Assembly: GCF_016406105.1 (NCBI RefSeq)
Contig: NZ_CP066308.1
Coordinates: forward strand, 4,004,501 to 4,068,500
DNA length: 64,000 nt
Source: Brevibacillus composti
GTDB taxonomy: Bacteria > Bacillota > Bacilli > Brevibacillales > Brevibacillaceae
Direction: 5' to 3'
The notes beneath the pieces were generated by a model. It searched no databases. It had not been told where the DNA came from and was given only the letters and a program-made list of their open reading frames with translations. The translations under genes were made by a program, and so were the position numbers. Of this stretch, positions 8,373-15,839 are shown piece by piece. Positions within the stretch are counted from its first letter, which is position 1, and the number at the start of each line of letters is the position of its first letter.

Positions 8373-8747
8373 CTATTTTCTTTTATCAAAAAACGAGCCG
8401 TATGCTTCGGGGATACTGTAACCATTGTATTGCTGAGCAGTTACTTTGCTTTTTTGGATTTGATTCATTTTGTTTTGGATCAGACCCATCCATTCGCTGA
8501 TTCGATCCATAGATGCTTTGTCCAATTCTAAACAGCTGTGAAGAACATCCTTTTGCTTTTTGGAGAGTTGGTACCCGTTTGCGAGACCCTGTTGTAATTC
8601 TTGAACCAGCGCCTCTCTTTTATCTAACAGCAAAAGCCAGTTATCCGCCTCTTTTTCACCCTCGAGCTCATATTGCTGCACCTCATGCAACAGCAATTGG
8701 CTTACCGAATAATATTCTGCCACAATGGTATCCATATCGGATGTCAT
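8373..8747 (-). CDS. fliT: FliT-like flagellar chaperone
   Basis: A 124-residue, highly charged, all-helical protein immediately downstream of fliS (start and stop overlap as TAATG). Position, size and composition match FliT, the export chaperone for the filament cap protein FliD; FliT sequences are poorly conserved, so the call rests mainly on gene order. A coiled-coil pattern covers residues 25-100 (WLLLLDKREALVQELQQGL, then KKQKDVLHSCLELDKASM). The C-terminus ends SFFDKRK. A terminator follows. Confidence 0.72.
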   Translation of the reverse strand: MTSDMDTIVAEYYSVSQLLLHEVQQYELEGEKEADNWLLLLDKREALVQELQQGLANGYQLSKKQKDVLHSCLELDKASMDRISEWMGLIQNKMNQIQKSKVTAQQYNGYSIPEAYGSFFDKRK

Positions 8748-9139
8748 TATGTGCTCTCCGTTTCTGCAACCGGCTTCTTGGCGAGCACCATGGCTTCTTT
8801 CCAGGTGTCACGGAACTGAATAAACATATCTTCCATCTCATCCAAAATTGCGTTGTCCTTTTTCATGTTGGCTTCAATTAACCGGTGGAGCATATATTCG
8901 TAGAGTGAGAACAACTGTTTGGAAATCGGTATATCCATGTTTAAGGTAATCATGAGTTCTTGCACGATATCCTGGATTCGTATGATGGAGTCGTGCGCAA
9001 GGGGAATCTGTTTGCTCTCGATCGCCTGTTTTGCCTGTTTGGTGAACTTGATTCCGGCATTATACAGCATCATCGTGAGCTCGGCTGGTGTAGCTGTTGT
9101 TGTGGAGTTTCTTTGATATGCTTGCAAAGCCCGATTCAT
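8747..9139 (-). CDS. fliS: Flagellar export chaperone FliS
   Basis: A 130-residue four-helix chaperone that binds the C-terminus of newly made flagellin and, in Bacillus, takes part in FliW-CsrA control by competing for flagellin. The N-terminal ALQAYQRNSTTTATPAELTM block is diagnostic (the Tyr in AYQ is universal), followed by LMLYN-like MMLYNAGIKF and the LYEYMLHRLIEANMK helix. A GTG four codons upstream is in frame, but ATG 9139 has GAGGAG at 11 bases. It lies between fliD and fliT. Confidence 0.93.
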   Translation of the reverse strand: MNRALQAYQRNSTTTATPAELTMMLYNAGIKFTKQAKQAIESKQIPLAHDSIIRIQDIVQELMITLNMDIPISKQLFSLYEYMLHRLIEANMKKDNAILDEMEDMFIQFRDTWKEAMVLAKKPVAETEST

Positions 9140-9164
9140 CGTTGCCCACACTCCTCATTGGGTA

Positions 9165-10721
9165 TTACTGGCCGCCAAGTTGTGATGTCAACCACGCTCC
9201 TTGGGCGCTGTACTTGTTCATTGCTGTTTCCATCGCGGAGAATTGCTTCCAATAGTAATTTTCTTTTTTTAGCAGCTTATCTTCCCATAAGCTGATCTGA
9301 TCATCATAGCGTTTCAGATTTATGCCCATGCTGTAGCTGGCATAGCTAGTCGTTGTACTATTTCCAGCTTTCTTTTTGATTTCGTCCATCGTGGCATTGA
9401 TTTGTTCGTAGAGGCGGGTAGCTAATCCCTTTTCCTCAAACGTGCTGCCTTTTTGGGTGAAGAGCTTAGTAACTAAATCGGGCTTCTGTTCCAGGGATTC
9501 ACGAAGCTTCTGCTCATCAATGTGAATCTTTCCTTTTTCCAGGTAATTATACTTATTCCCGTCCGGTCTTGCTGGGCCGATTCCGATTTTCCCCATCGTA
9601 TCAAGAGTAGGATCTACACCTGATATTGTCGAATAGAATGCCATTCTCATCATATCTAAGGACTTCTGAATCATCGTATCGCTTTGCAAGAGACCACTTT
9701 TGGCTTTGTCTTCCCACTTCTTGATCTGATCCTCGCTTAATTGTTCCCGTTCTTCGTCTGTCAGTGGCTGATATTTACGTTCAACGGGTTCCGCGATTTT
9801 TTTATGAAGAAAGTCAATCACTTCATTGTACTTTTCCGTAAATTCTTTGATGGAATCAACAATAGAGTCCGTATCGGTTACCGCATTAATCGTAACGGGT
9901 GTACTCATATCCTGCTTGAAGGAAAAAGTAATGCCATCCACCGTCAACATATTACTGGTGAGAGTGTATGTGACGCCATTAATGGTTGCGCTGCCAGGCT
10001 CCTGATTATTGGCATAATAGCCGACCATCGTTGCGTTTTCATCTGTTCCAAAGGAATTGCTCCCTGGCGCGTTAGAGGTACCTGTAACAGAGCCATTTTG
10101 GATGTTTAAAACGTTACCGGTATCACTCACATTCGAGATGGAGATCTCTTTGCCAGGTGTTGTGGAAGTGAAGATAATCGCCTTTTCCGTCGCTGAATAA
10201 ACAGCTTTTACACCAGTTTCAGCCGATTTTGCATTAATTTTTTGAATGGCTTGGTTAATATTATCTGTAGAACTGATTGTAATTTGACTCGAGAGTGTAC
10301 CATCGGACAGATCAAAAGTGAGGTCGGAAGCCATTCCTGCATCTGACAGTTTGGTGATGGCATCCGGTACAGAATTTTTAAATTTGACAGAAGCACCATT
10401 TCCCAGCTTGGCCAGGGTAACATCAGAAACGTTATAGGAAGACAAATTTGGGTTCCCGTTTAGAGATACGGACACCTTTGATTCATCCGTCGAAACCAAC
10501 TTCTTTTTCGAAAACGTCGAGGTATAACGTAATGCGTCCAGTTTATTCCTCAGTTCCAACAGGAGCGAATTTGCCTCCCGATACATATCGCGTTTCCACT
10601 CTTCTTTTTGTTTCTTTTGTTTCAGCTTGTCCAGCGGAATTCTTTCCGCTGACATTAATTTTTTAATCAGTCCGTCTGTATCGATTCCAGACGAAAGCCC
10701 ACCAATTCGTATGGGACTCAT
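9165..10721 (-). CDS. fliD: Flagellar hook-associated protein 2 (filament cap)
   Basis: The filament cap protein, about 518 residues, exported through the flagellar channel to direct flagellin polymerisation at the tip. The N-terminus SPIRIGGLSSGIDTDGLIKKL is the FliD_N signature, and a coiled coil starts at PLDKLKQKKQKEEWK. The C-terminal FliD_C part includes KIGIGPARPDGNKYN, the helices near EKGLATRLYEQINATMD and the end heptads around YWKQFSAMETAMNKYS. An upstream TTG is in frame, but ATG 10721 has GAGGGGTGA upstream. It follows flaG by 15 bases and precedes fliS. Confidence 0.94.
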   Translation of the reverse strand: MSPIRIGGLSSGIDTDGLIKKLMSAERIPLDKLKQKKQKEEWKRDMYREANSLLLELRNKLDALRYTSTFSKKKLVSTDESKVSVSLNGNPNLSSYNVSDVTLAKLGNGASVKFKNSVPDAITKLSDAGMASDLTFDLSDGTLSSQITISSTDNINQAIQKINAKSAETGVKAVYSATEKAIIFTSTTPGKEISISNVSDTGNVLNIQNGSVTGTSNAPGSNSFGTDENATMVGYYANNQEPGSATINGVTYTLTSNMLTVDGITFSFKQDMSTPVTINAVTDTDSIVDSIKEFTEKYNEVIDFLHKKIAEPVERKYQPLTDEEREQLSEDQIKKWEDKAKSGLLQSDTMIQKSLDMMRMAFYSTISGVDPTLDTMGKIGIGPARPDGNKYNYLEKGKIHIDEQKLRESLEQKPDLVTKLFTQKGSTFEEKGLATRLYEQINATMDEIKKKAGNSTTTSYASYSMGINLKRYDDQISLWEDKLLKKENYYWKQFSAMETAMNKYSAQGAWLTSQLGGQ

Positions 10722-10736
10722 CAATTATTCACCCCT

Positions 10737-11093
10737 CTATCTTTTTTGATCGACCAAAATCCCGATCATTTCGTACATTTTTGCAACCGTATCCATCATT
10801 TTTTTAGATGGAATCTCACGAATGACCTGACTCGTCTTATCGTTTATGACTTGGACGTAATATTCACCCAATTCGTCATGCAAGACAAATTTGACGTGTG
10901 CCTGATTGGCATGAAGCATCTTATTAAATACGTCGACCTGTTGTTCCAGCTGCTCTCTCGAATGCTGTTTATCTGTTACTTCTTTTACTTCTTTGCTGAC
11001 AGGAATGTCAGGGGCGGGTTCTGTAGTCTGACTGGTTGACGCCTGTGCAGGAAAGGATGATGGTATCGTTACTCCGCTTACTTTGAAATCCAT
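10737..11093 (-). CDS. flaG: FlaG family flagellar protein
   Basis: A 118-residue FlaG homologue. FlaG influences filament length in several bacteria, but its mechanism is not settled. The first 60 residues are Ser/Thr/Pro-rich. The conserved part is the last 60: QVDVFNKMLHANQAHVKFVL, the YYVQVINDKTSQVIREIP strand and the helix KKMMDTVAKMYEMIGILVDQ. A sigma-D promoter lies 35-62 bases upstream, and a GGAGGGA ribosome site precedes the ATG. It is the first gene of flaG-fliD-fliS-fliT. Confidence 0.9.
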   Translation of the reverse strand: MDFKVSGVTIPSSFPAQASTSQTTEPAPDIPVSKEVKEVTDKQHSREQLEQQVDVFNKMLHANQAHVKFVLHDELGEYYVQVINDKTSQVIREIPSKKMMDTVAKMYEMIGILVDQKR

Positions 11094-11127
11094 ATTGCTC
11101 CCTCCGAAACGTCAGTCTTTACCACTT

Positions 11128-11155
11128 ATATCGGAAAAAGAACGAGGGGAATTTA
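11128..11155 (-). promoter_or_regulatory. Sigma-D promoter of flaG-fliD-fliS-fliT
   Basis: On the minus strand, TAAA (11152-11155), 16 bases, then TCCGATAT (11128-11135). It is set back to back with the fliB promoter 22 bases away, so the short intergenic region drives both directions. Confidence 0.8.
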
Positions 11156-11176
11156 GAGCAAACACTTTTTCTTTTC

Positions 11177-11204
11177 TAATTCTTGGTCAACTATTTGCCG
11201 ATAA
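11177..11204 (+). promoter_or_regulatory. Sigma-D promoter of fliB
   Basis: TAAT (11177-11180), 16 bases, then GCCGATAA (11197-11204). The box pair is the same as that before yjfB. It would place the flagellin methylase in the same regulon as flagellin. Confidence 0.72.
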
Positions 11205-11253
11205 TGGAAGGAGGATGTTTTTTCACCAGGCCAGAGAAGAGAGGACAGATAGC

Positions 11254-12501
11254 ATGACATCTCAAGGTACAATAAAACTCTTGATTCCCGAATATATGAA
11301 GTACTTTGCCTGTATCGGCTCAGAATGTGAGGATACCTGTTGTGCGGGTTGGAGTGTGTCAATTGACAAAGCCACTTATAAAAAATACAAAAAAACGAAG
11401 GATAAAGAGCTTAGCAAGCAACTAGACCAAAATGTCGTACGTAATCGAAAAAACCCAACAGATAATCGATATGCAAAAATAAAAATGAAGGAAGATTTAA
11501 GCTGTCCATTCCTAAATGAGACAAAGCTATGTAATATCCAGTTAAATCTTGGAGAAAGTTATCTTTCTTATACATGCAAGACTTATCCGCGGACTTTCAA
11601 TACCATAAATGGGGTCATAGAGAAAGCAGCCACTCTTTCTTGTCCAGAAGCAGCCCGCTTGGCACTTCTTAATCCGGAAAAGATGTCATTTACCCACGCG
11701 GATGAAACAATCAATATTAAGGATGTTATCGGAAATTCGTATAACTTTGAAGATCCACGTTATGCAAATAGTATCAAGCGTTTTTTTTGGGATTTACGTG
11801 TATTTACGATTCAGGTCTTACAAAGCCGTGAATATAAGTTATGGGAAAGGTTATCAATTCTGGGGATCTTTTATCAAACCGTTCAAGAATATCAGGAAGA
11901 AAACAAGTTGTCAGAAATACCGGAGTTAATAAATGAATATGTAAAAGGTATAGAACAGGGTGCCTTTGATCAAGCATTACAAGATATTCCCGCAAATGAG
12001 TTTATTCAATTAAACATCCTCACTGAAATTCTATTATCAAAGAAAGAGAGCGGTGGCTATGGTGAACGATTCCTAGCATATTTTACTGATTTTACAAAAG
12101 GTGTTAATCCTGACAATTTGAAGTCTTTATCAGGCATACTTAAAAACTACATCTCAGCCTATCAGAATTATTATCAACCTTTTATGGAAAAACATGAATA
12201 TATCCTTGAAAATTATTTAGTCAACTACGTGTTTAAAACTCTCTTCCCATTTAATCGAACCAAAAACTTATTCGATAACTACGTGCTCATGATCGCACAT
12301 TACTCTTTAATCAAAATGTTATTAATTGGACTGTCAGGTTATCATAAGGAAAACTTTGATCCCCAATATGCTGTCGGAATGATTTCTGCAGTATCGAAAA
12401 ACATTGAACATAGTGATGTTTTTATTAATAAGATTGTCTCGTACATTCAACAGAAAGGATTCAATACATTGAGTCACATGCTGCTGCTGATAAAAAATTA
12501 A
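11254..12501 (+). CDS. fliB: Flagellin lysine-N-methylase
   Basis: A 415-residue FliB homologue, which methylates lysines of flagellin before or during export. The cysteine-rich N-terminal core is typical: CIGSECEDTCCAGW near residue 20, then SCPFLNETKLCNIQLNLG, YLSYTCKTYPRTFN and LSCPEAARLALL. The cysteine pattern suggests an iron-sulphur or zinc site, in keeping with the family's radical-type biochemistry. ATG 11254 has GAGAGGA eight bases upstream; the longer frame starts before the promoter and is rejected. It lies on the opposite strand to its neighbours, is visibly more A/T-rich than they are, and has its own promoter and terminator, suggesting an inserted cassette. It converges on hag. 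Confidence 0.9.
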   Translation: MTSQGTIKLLIPEYMKYFACIGSECEDTCCAGWSVSIDKATYKKYKKTKDKELSKQLDQNVVRNRKNPTDNRYAKIKMKEDLSCPFLNETKLCNIQLNLGESYLSYTCKTYPRTFNTINGVIEKAATLSCPEAARLALLNPEKMSFTHADETINIKDVIGNSYNFEDPRYANSIKRFFWDLRVFTIQVLQSREYKLWERLSILGIFYQTVQEYQEENKLSEIPELINEYVKGIEQGAFDQALQDIPANEFIQLNILTEILLSKKESGGYGERFLAYFTDFTKGVNPDNLKSLSGILKNYISAYQNYYQPFMEKHEYILENYLVNYVFKTLFPFNRTKNLFDNYVLMIAHYSLIKMLLIGLSGYHKENFDPQYAVGMISAVSKNIEHSDVFINKIVSYIQQKGFNTLSHMLLLIKN

Positions 12502-12517
12502 TATATCCTTTTTTCTT

Positions 12518-12550
12518 CTTCATTATCACAAGGTGGTAATGAAGATTTTT
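12518..12550 (+). terminator. Terminator of fliB
   Basis: A 12-bp stem with one G-T pair (12518-12529 with 12533-12544) and a three-base loop is followed by ATTTTTTC. Confidence 0.82.
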
Positions 12551-12578
12551 TCTTTATTCCCTCTCTTATTAAGAAAAT

Positions 12579-12604
12579 AGGCTACCGATGTTATTCGGTA
12601 GCCT
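12579..12604 (-). terminator. Terminator of hag
   Basis: AGGCTACCGA and its perfect complement form a 10-bp stem (12579-12588 with 12595-12604) with a six-base loop, followed on the minus strand by ATTTTCTTAAT. Confidence 0.82.
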
Positions 12605-12632
12605 GACGGTAATGCTATGAAAGTAATACTGA

Positions 12633-13412
12633 TTAACGGAGCAGTTGCAGTACGCCTTGTGGTTGTTGGTTCGCTTGTGCAAGCATCGCTTGGGAAGCTT
12701 GCAGCAGAATGTTGTTCTTGGTCAGCTTCATCATTTCCGCAGCCATGTCTACGTCGCGAATACGGGACTCAGCAGCTTGCAGGTTTTCAGCAGTGCTGTT
12801 CAAGTTACGAACAGTACTTTCCAGACGGTTTTGTTGAGCACCATAAGTCGCACGTTGAGTATTAACCGCTGTGATTGCTTTTTCAATATTGGCAACACCT
12901 TTATCCTTATCAAGGCCTTTCGCGTCATCCAGCTTTGCAACATCAATTTTTAATGTAACTGATGCGTCATGGCTGATGGCAATATCAGCTGCGGTAGTTC
13001 CGTTAAGAATCTTCAAACCGTTAAATTCAGTGGTGGAAATGATATTGTCGATTTCATCACCCAATGCATCCAACTCAAGGTCGATGTTGGCTTTGTCATC
13101 ATCATTGTAAGTACCATTCGCTTTTTGCACGTTCAGTTCTTTCATACGAACGAGCATGTTGCTCACTTCATCCAGCGCACCCTCAGCCGTTTGGATCAGG
13201 GAGATACCGTCTTGAGCGTTGCGGGAAGCTTGTTGCAGACCGCGGATTTGGCCGCGCATTTTTTCGGAGATGGAGAGACCAGCTGCATCGTCAGCTGCAC
13301 GGTTGATGCGCAGACCGGAAGAGAGCTTCTCCATGCTCTTGCTGCTGCCCAGTACGTTGTTGCCCATGTTGCGGTGAGTGTTCATCGCTGGTAGGTTGTG
13401 GTTAATAATCAT
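12633..13412 (-). CDS. hag: Flagellin
   Basis: The major filament protein, 259 residues. It consists almost only of the polymerising D0/D1 helices: NLPAMNTHRNMGNNVL, KSMEKLSSGLRINRAADDAA and GLQQASRNAQDGISLIQTAE at the N-terminus, and SRIRDVDMAAEMMKLTKNNI to QGVLQLLR at the C-terminus. The central variable part is short (about residues 130-190), where Ser/Thr residues available for pseudaminic acid and surface lysines for FliB would lie. ATG 13412 has a near-perfect AAGGAGG site. A sigma-D promoter, a CsrA-type leader hairpin and the neighbouring fliW-csrA genes indicate layered control. Confidence 0.96.
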   Translation of the reverse strand: MIINHNLPAMNTHRNMGNNVLGSSKSMEKLSSGLRINRAADDAAGLSISEKMRGQIRGLQQASRNAQDGISLIQTAEGALDEVSNMLVRMKELNVQKANGTYNDDDKANIDLELDALGDEIDNIISTTEFNGLKILNGTTAADIAISHDASVTLKIDVAKLDDAKGLDKDKGVANIEKAITAVNTQRATYGAQQNRLESTVRNLNSTAENLQAAESRIRDVDMAAEMMKLTKNNILLQASQAMLAQANQQPQGVLQLLR

Positions 13413-13418
13413 TTCGTT

Positions 13419-13458
13419 TTCCTCCTTGAGTGTAACCTCCACGTCCATGTGGATGGTT
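13419..13458 (-). promoter_or_regulatory. Probable CsrA-binding leader of hag
   Basis: In the hag transcript the leader can fold as CCAC-AUGGAC-GUGG (13452 to 13439), with GGA in the loop. The stem is extended by AACC/GGUU (13455-13458 with 13434-13437). About 22 bases downstream a second GGA sits in the ribosome site AAGGAGG (13421-13427). A GGA-loop hairpin plus a GGA over the ribosome site is the arrangement CsrA binds in the Bacillus hag leader. Binding itself is inferred. Confidence 0.72.
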
Positions 13459-13519
13459 CCTGCTATTTTTCGGAGATAAGCTCAATCGCGCGCTTGAGTT
13501 TATTTCCTTTACATTCTTA

Positions 13520-13547
13520 TTATCGGACGATCTATTAGAAACGTTTA
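13520..13547 (-). promoter_or_regulatory. Sigma-D promoter of hag
   Basis: On the minus strand, TAAA (13544-13547), 16 bases, then TCCGATAA (13520-13527), about 110 bases before the start codon. This leaves a leader of roughly 100 bases containing the CsrA hairpin. Confidence 0.85.
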
Positions 13548-13589
13548 GTCTTTTTTACCTAGGAAAAGAAAAAATTTCTGACGCTTTTT

Positions 13590-13832
13590 TCATTCGTCAG
13601 AAATTGGCGGTTTCCCAATCATTTCTTTTAATGTTTGCAGGGCCCCCGTGTTTTGTGAGGCGATTTCGTTTTCCGTTTGAATCGCTACATAGATTTCTTT
13701 TCGGTGAATCTCAATATGATTGGGCGCCTCGATCCCGATCTTGACAGACTCTCCTTCAATCCCGATAATTTTTATTTCTATGCTTCCATCAATGATGATC
13801 GATTCGTTCTTCTTTCGAGATAGGACCAGCAT
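13590..13832 (-). CDS. csrA: Carbon storage regulator CsrA
   Basis: An 80-residue RNA-binding translational repressor, slightly longer than the 61-75 residues usual for the family. The start [15 protein letters not shown] and the core [20 protein letters not shown] with [10 protein letters not shown] are canonical, including the basic residues L4/R6 and R44-type contacts. In Bacillus it represses hag translation and is antagonised by FliW, encoded nine bases upstream. The C-terminal 15 residues ([15 protein letters not shown]) are extra and variable. The tight fliW-csrA-hag order supports the same circuit here. Confidence 0.95.
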   Translation of the reverse strand: MLVLSRKKNESIIIDGSIEIKIIGIEGESVKIGIEAPNHIEIHRKEIYVAIQTENEIASQNTGALQTLKEMIGKPPISDE

Positions 13833-13840
13833 GGATTCAC

Positions 13841-14263
13841 CTACTTATCTGGTTCATTTGAGGTACTTAGCAGCAGCGGCTGTCTGACGTCGTAGCGATC
13901 ATCTTCCAGGATGATCTGCTTAGCTTTCTGTTTTTGGAGATTGACGACGATCGGCGCCTTCAGATTGACTGTGATGGCATTTTGCCCCCGCAACGTAGCA
14001 ATGTTGAACACAACGACAGGAGTATCCTCTTTGATCTGGAGCGTTTCCTTATGATGCTCTCTCAGGGTGAATTCATATTCTTTGAAAAAGGCAAATGGGT
14101 TAATCAGCCAAAAGCCGATTTTATTGTTCTCCAGTGAAAGAAGAGAAAAAACGGGACTTTCCGGCTCCGCCTGTACCAATTGAAAGCTCCTGAGGTCGGA
14201 AAACCCGGGAATCCCCTCTTCGAAGGTGATGACGCCATAATCGACTTCCTGGGGTGTATTCAT
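13841..14263 (-). CDS. fliW: Flagellar assembly factor FliW
   Basis: A 140-residue FliW. It binds either flagellin or CsrA and so couples flagellin export to hag translation. Conserved parts are [19 protein letters not shown] near residue 15, [15 protein letters not shown] near 50, and [18 protein letters not shown] near 95. An in-frame GTG at 14269 is too close to the ribosome site AAAAAGGAGA; ATG 14263 has a seven-base spacing. It follows the DUF6470 gene by 15 bases and precedes csrA. Confidence 0.94.
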   Translation of the reverse strand: MNTPQEVDYGVITFEEGIPGFSDLRSFQLVQAEPESPVFSLLSLENNKIGFWLINPFAFFKEYEFTLREHHKETLQIKEDTPVVVFNIATLRGQNAITVNLKAPIVVNLQKQKAKQIILEDDRYDVRQPLLLSTSNEPDK

Positions 14264-14278
14264 TGACACATCTCCTTT

Positions 14279-14851
14279 TTACAGCGAGCGATCTACATGT
14301 AACCCGACCACTTCAATAGAAAGGCTATTCCACTGCTTGACATAGCCCTCTACTTTCCCCGGTTTATAGTTGTGAATGGGTCTCTGTGGCGTCGCCTCTA
14401 TTTGAGCACCGCCAAATTTTACGTTGATTTCCGGGCGTCTTGCTTCATATCGGATTTCTACTCCATCTCCGCTCGTTCGATCGAGGACATACGAATTCTG
14501 ATAGATGGACCCTTCCTCAAAGGCGATCGCCGCAATGGCATTTCCCTTATTCTCGATGGCTCGGAGTTGATCGCCTTCCTGACTGATCTGCGCAATCGCT
14601 TCCATTACCTTTTGATACCCGTAATCAGCGTTGTCTCTCGCTCGGCGCAGGGGTCCACGCAAATCCAGGTTCGCCTGGCCTTCTGAGGTGTCGATGGTCA
14701 GTTCCCCCATCGGCTGCCTGATCTCCAGCTGTGCCGGCACCTGCTTGATCTGGAGATCAGCTTTTGGCTGCTGAATCTCCTGAACGGGTTTGATGATGTT
14801 TAATCCCAGTTGTGCATAGCGATTCTCCATGCGTAACTGCGGAAACTGCAT
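14279..14851 (-). CDS. DUF6470 family protein (YviE-like)
   Basis: A 190-residue protein between flgL and fliW, the place of yviE in Bacillus. It is called DUF6470 on position and pattern: a repeated Q-rich N-terminus with alternating I/L (PQLRMENRYAQLGLNIIKP, LEIRQPMGELTID), the DNADYGYQKVMEAIAQISQEG helix and the RPEINVKFGGAQIEATPQRP strand. There is no signal peptide or membrane segment. Function is unknown; co-transcription with the late flagellar genes is the only clue. Confidence 0.8.
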   Translation of the reverse strand: MQFPQLRMENRYAQLGLNIIKPVQEIQQPKADLQIKQVPAQLEIRQPMGELTIDTSEGQANLDLRGPLRRARDNADYGYQKVMEAIAQISQEGDQLRAIENKGNAIAAIAFEEGSIYQNSYVLDRTSGDGVEIRYEARRPEINVKFGGAQIEATPQRPIHNYKPGKVEGYVKQWNSLSIEVVGLHVDRSL

Positions 14852-14880
14852 ATGATCTGCTCCTTCCGCCTTCGTTTGGC

Positions 14881-15792
14881 CTAGCGCAGGAAGTCAAGCA
14901 AGGTTGGCTGGATAATTCGCGCGCCTGCTCCCAGGGCAGCCCGATGGACATTTTCCTGAGACTTCAATTCGGTAATGACCTTGGCAGAATCTGCGTCTTC
15001 ATTCTTCGACATCAGTCCAGTGACATTTACCTCCTGAACACTCAAACGATCTTTCACAAGCTCGATTCGATTCGCCTTTGCTCCCAGGATCGCCCGCTCC
15101 GACAGGAGATTATCGAATTGGTCTTTGATTGCCGTCCCGAAACTGGCCGCTGATTTTCCAGCGTTCAACGTGTTCAGAATCTGATCCAAAACATTAAACA
15201 TATTCCCGGCGTTATTGGGGTAATTAAAAACGTTTTGCGCGTTGATATTAATGCCCACGAAGACATTTTGACTTACTTCCAGGTTAACTTCCTCACTGTT
15301 TGTGCTGGTAAAGTCACCTACTCCTCCGGATACTGTAGGAGCTGCCGGGTTGTAAGGAGCAATATTGGTAGCTGACCCACCAAAAATATATTTTCCATTC
15401 AGCTGTTGGTTCGCTAATGTCCCCAAGTGTTCTTTCAACTGAGCGACTTCCTGCGCCATTGCCTGTAAATCGGAAGACGACAGGGCTCCATCCCCGGAGT
15501 AAACCAGCAGCTCACTGATGCGCTGCATGACATTGCCTACCTCGTCCAAGGTCTTGTCCGTCAATTCCACCCAGGATTCGGCATCATCCACATTTCGTTG
15601 ATATTGCTCAACTTCCATCAGAGAAGACCGATAGAACATACCACGCGTAGCTACCACTGGATCATCCGAAGGGCGGGATACTTTTTTACCCGAAGAAAGC
15701 TGTTCTTGCAATTTATCCATATGTCTCATCGATTGATGCAGATTACGCAGCATATTGTTATTCAGCATGTTTTGCGTTACGCGAATAGCCAT
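14881..15792 (-). CDS. flgL: Flagellar hook-associated protein 3
   Basis: The second hook-filament junction protein, 303 residues. N-terminal heptads MLNNNMLRNLHQSMRHMDKL and LSSGKKVSRPSDDPVVATRG are flagellin-like; the GKYIFGG turn lies near residue 135; the C-terminus has LGAKANRIELVKDRL and the usual end LLDFLR. It is exported through the flagellar rod and sits between FlgK and filament. It follows flgK by 47 bases in the flgM-flgN-flgK-flgL run. Confidence 0.95.
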   Translation of the reverse strand: MAIRVTQNMLNNNMLRNLHQSMRHMDKLQEQLSSGKKVSRPSDDPVVATRGMFYRSSLMEVEQYQRNVDDAESWVELTDKTLDEVGNVMQRISELLVYSGDGALSSSDLQAMAQEVAQLKEHLGTLANQQLNGKYIFGGSATNIAPYNPAAPTVSGGVGDFTSTNSEEVNLEVSQNVFVGININAQNVFNYPNNAGNMFNVLDQILNTLNAGKSAASFGTAIKDQFDNLLSERAILGAKANRIELVKDRLSVQEVNVTGLMSKNEDADSAKVITELKSQENVHRAALGAGARIIQPTLLDFLR

Positions 15793-15839
15793 GGTATCTC
15801 CCTCATTTCATTTCAGCATTCTTCAGGGATTGCTATTGT

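Noticed and set aside
11083..11253. Longer fliB start including the promoter region
   Set aside because: It would place the start before the sigma-D -10 box; ATG 11254 has a well-spaced ribosome site.
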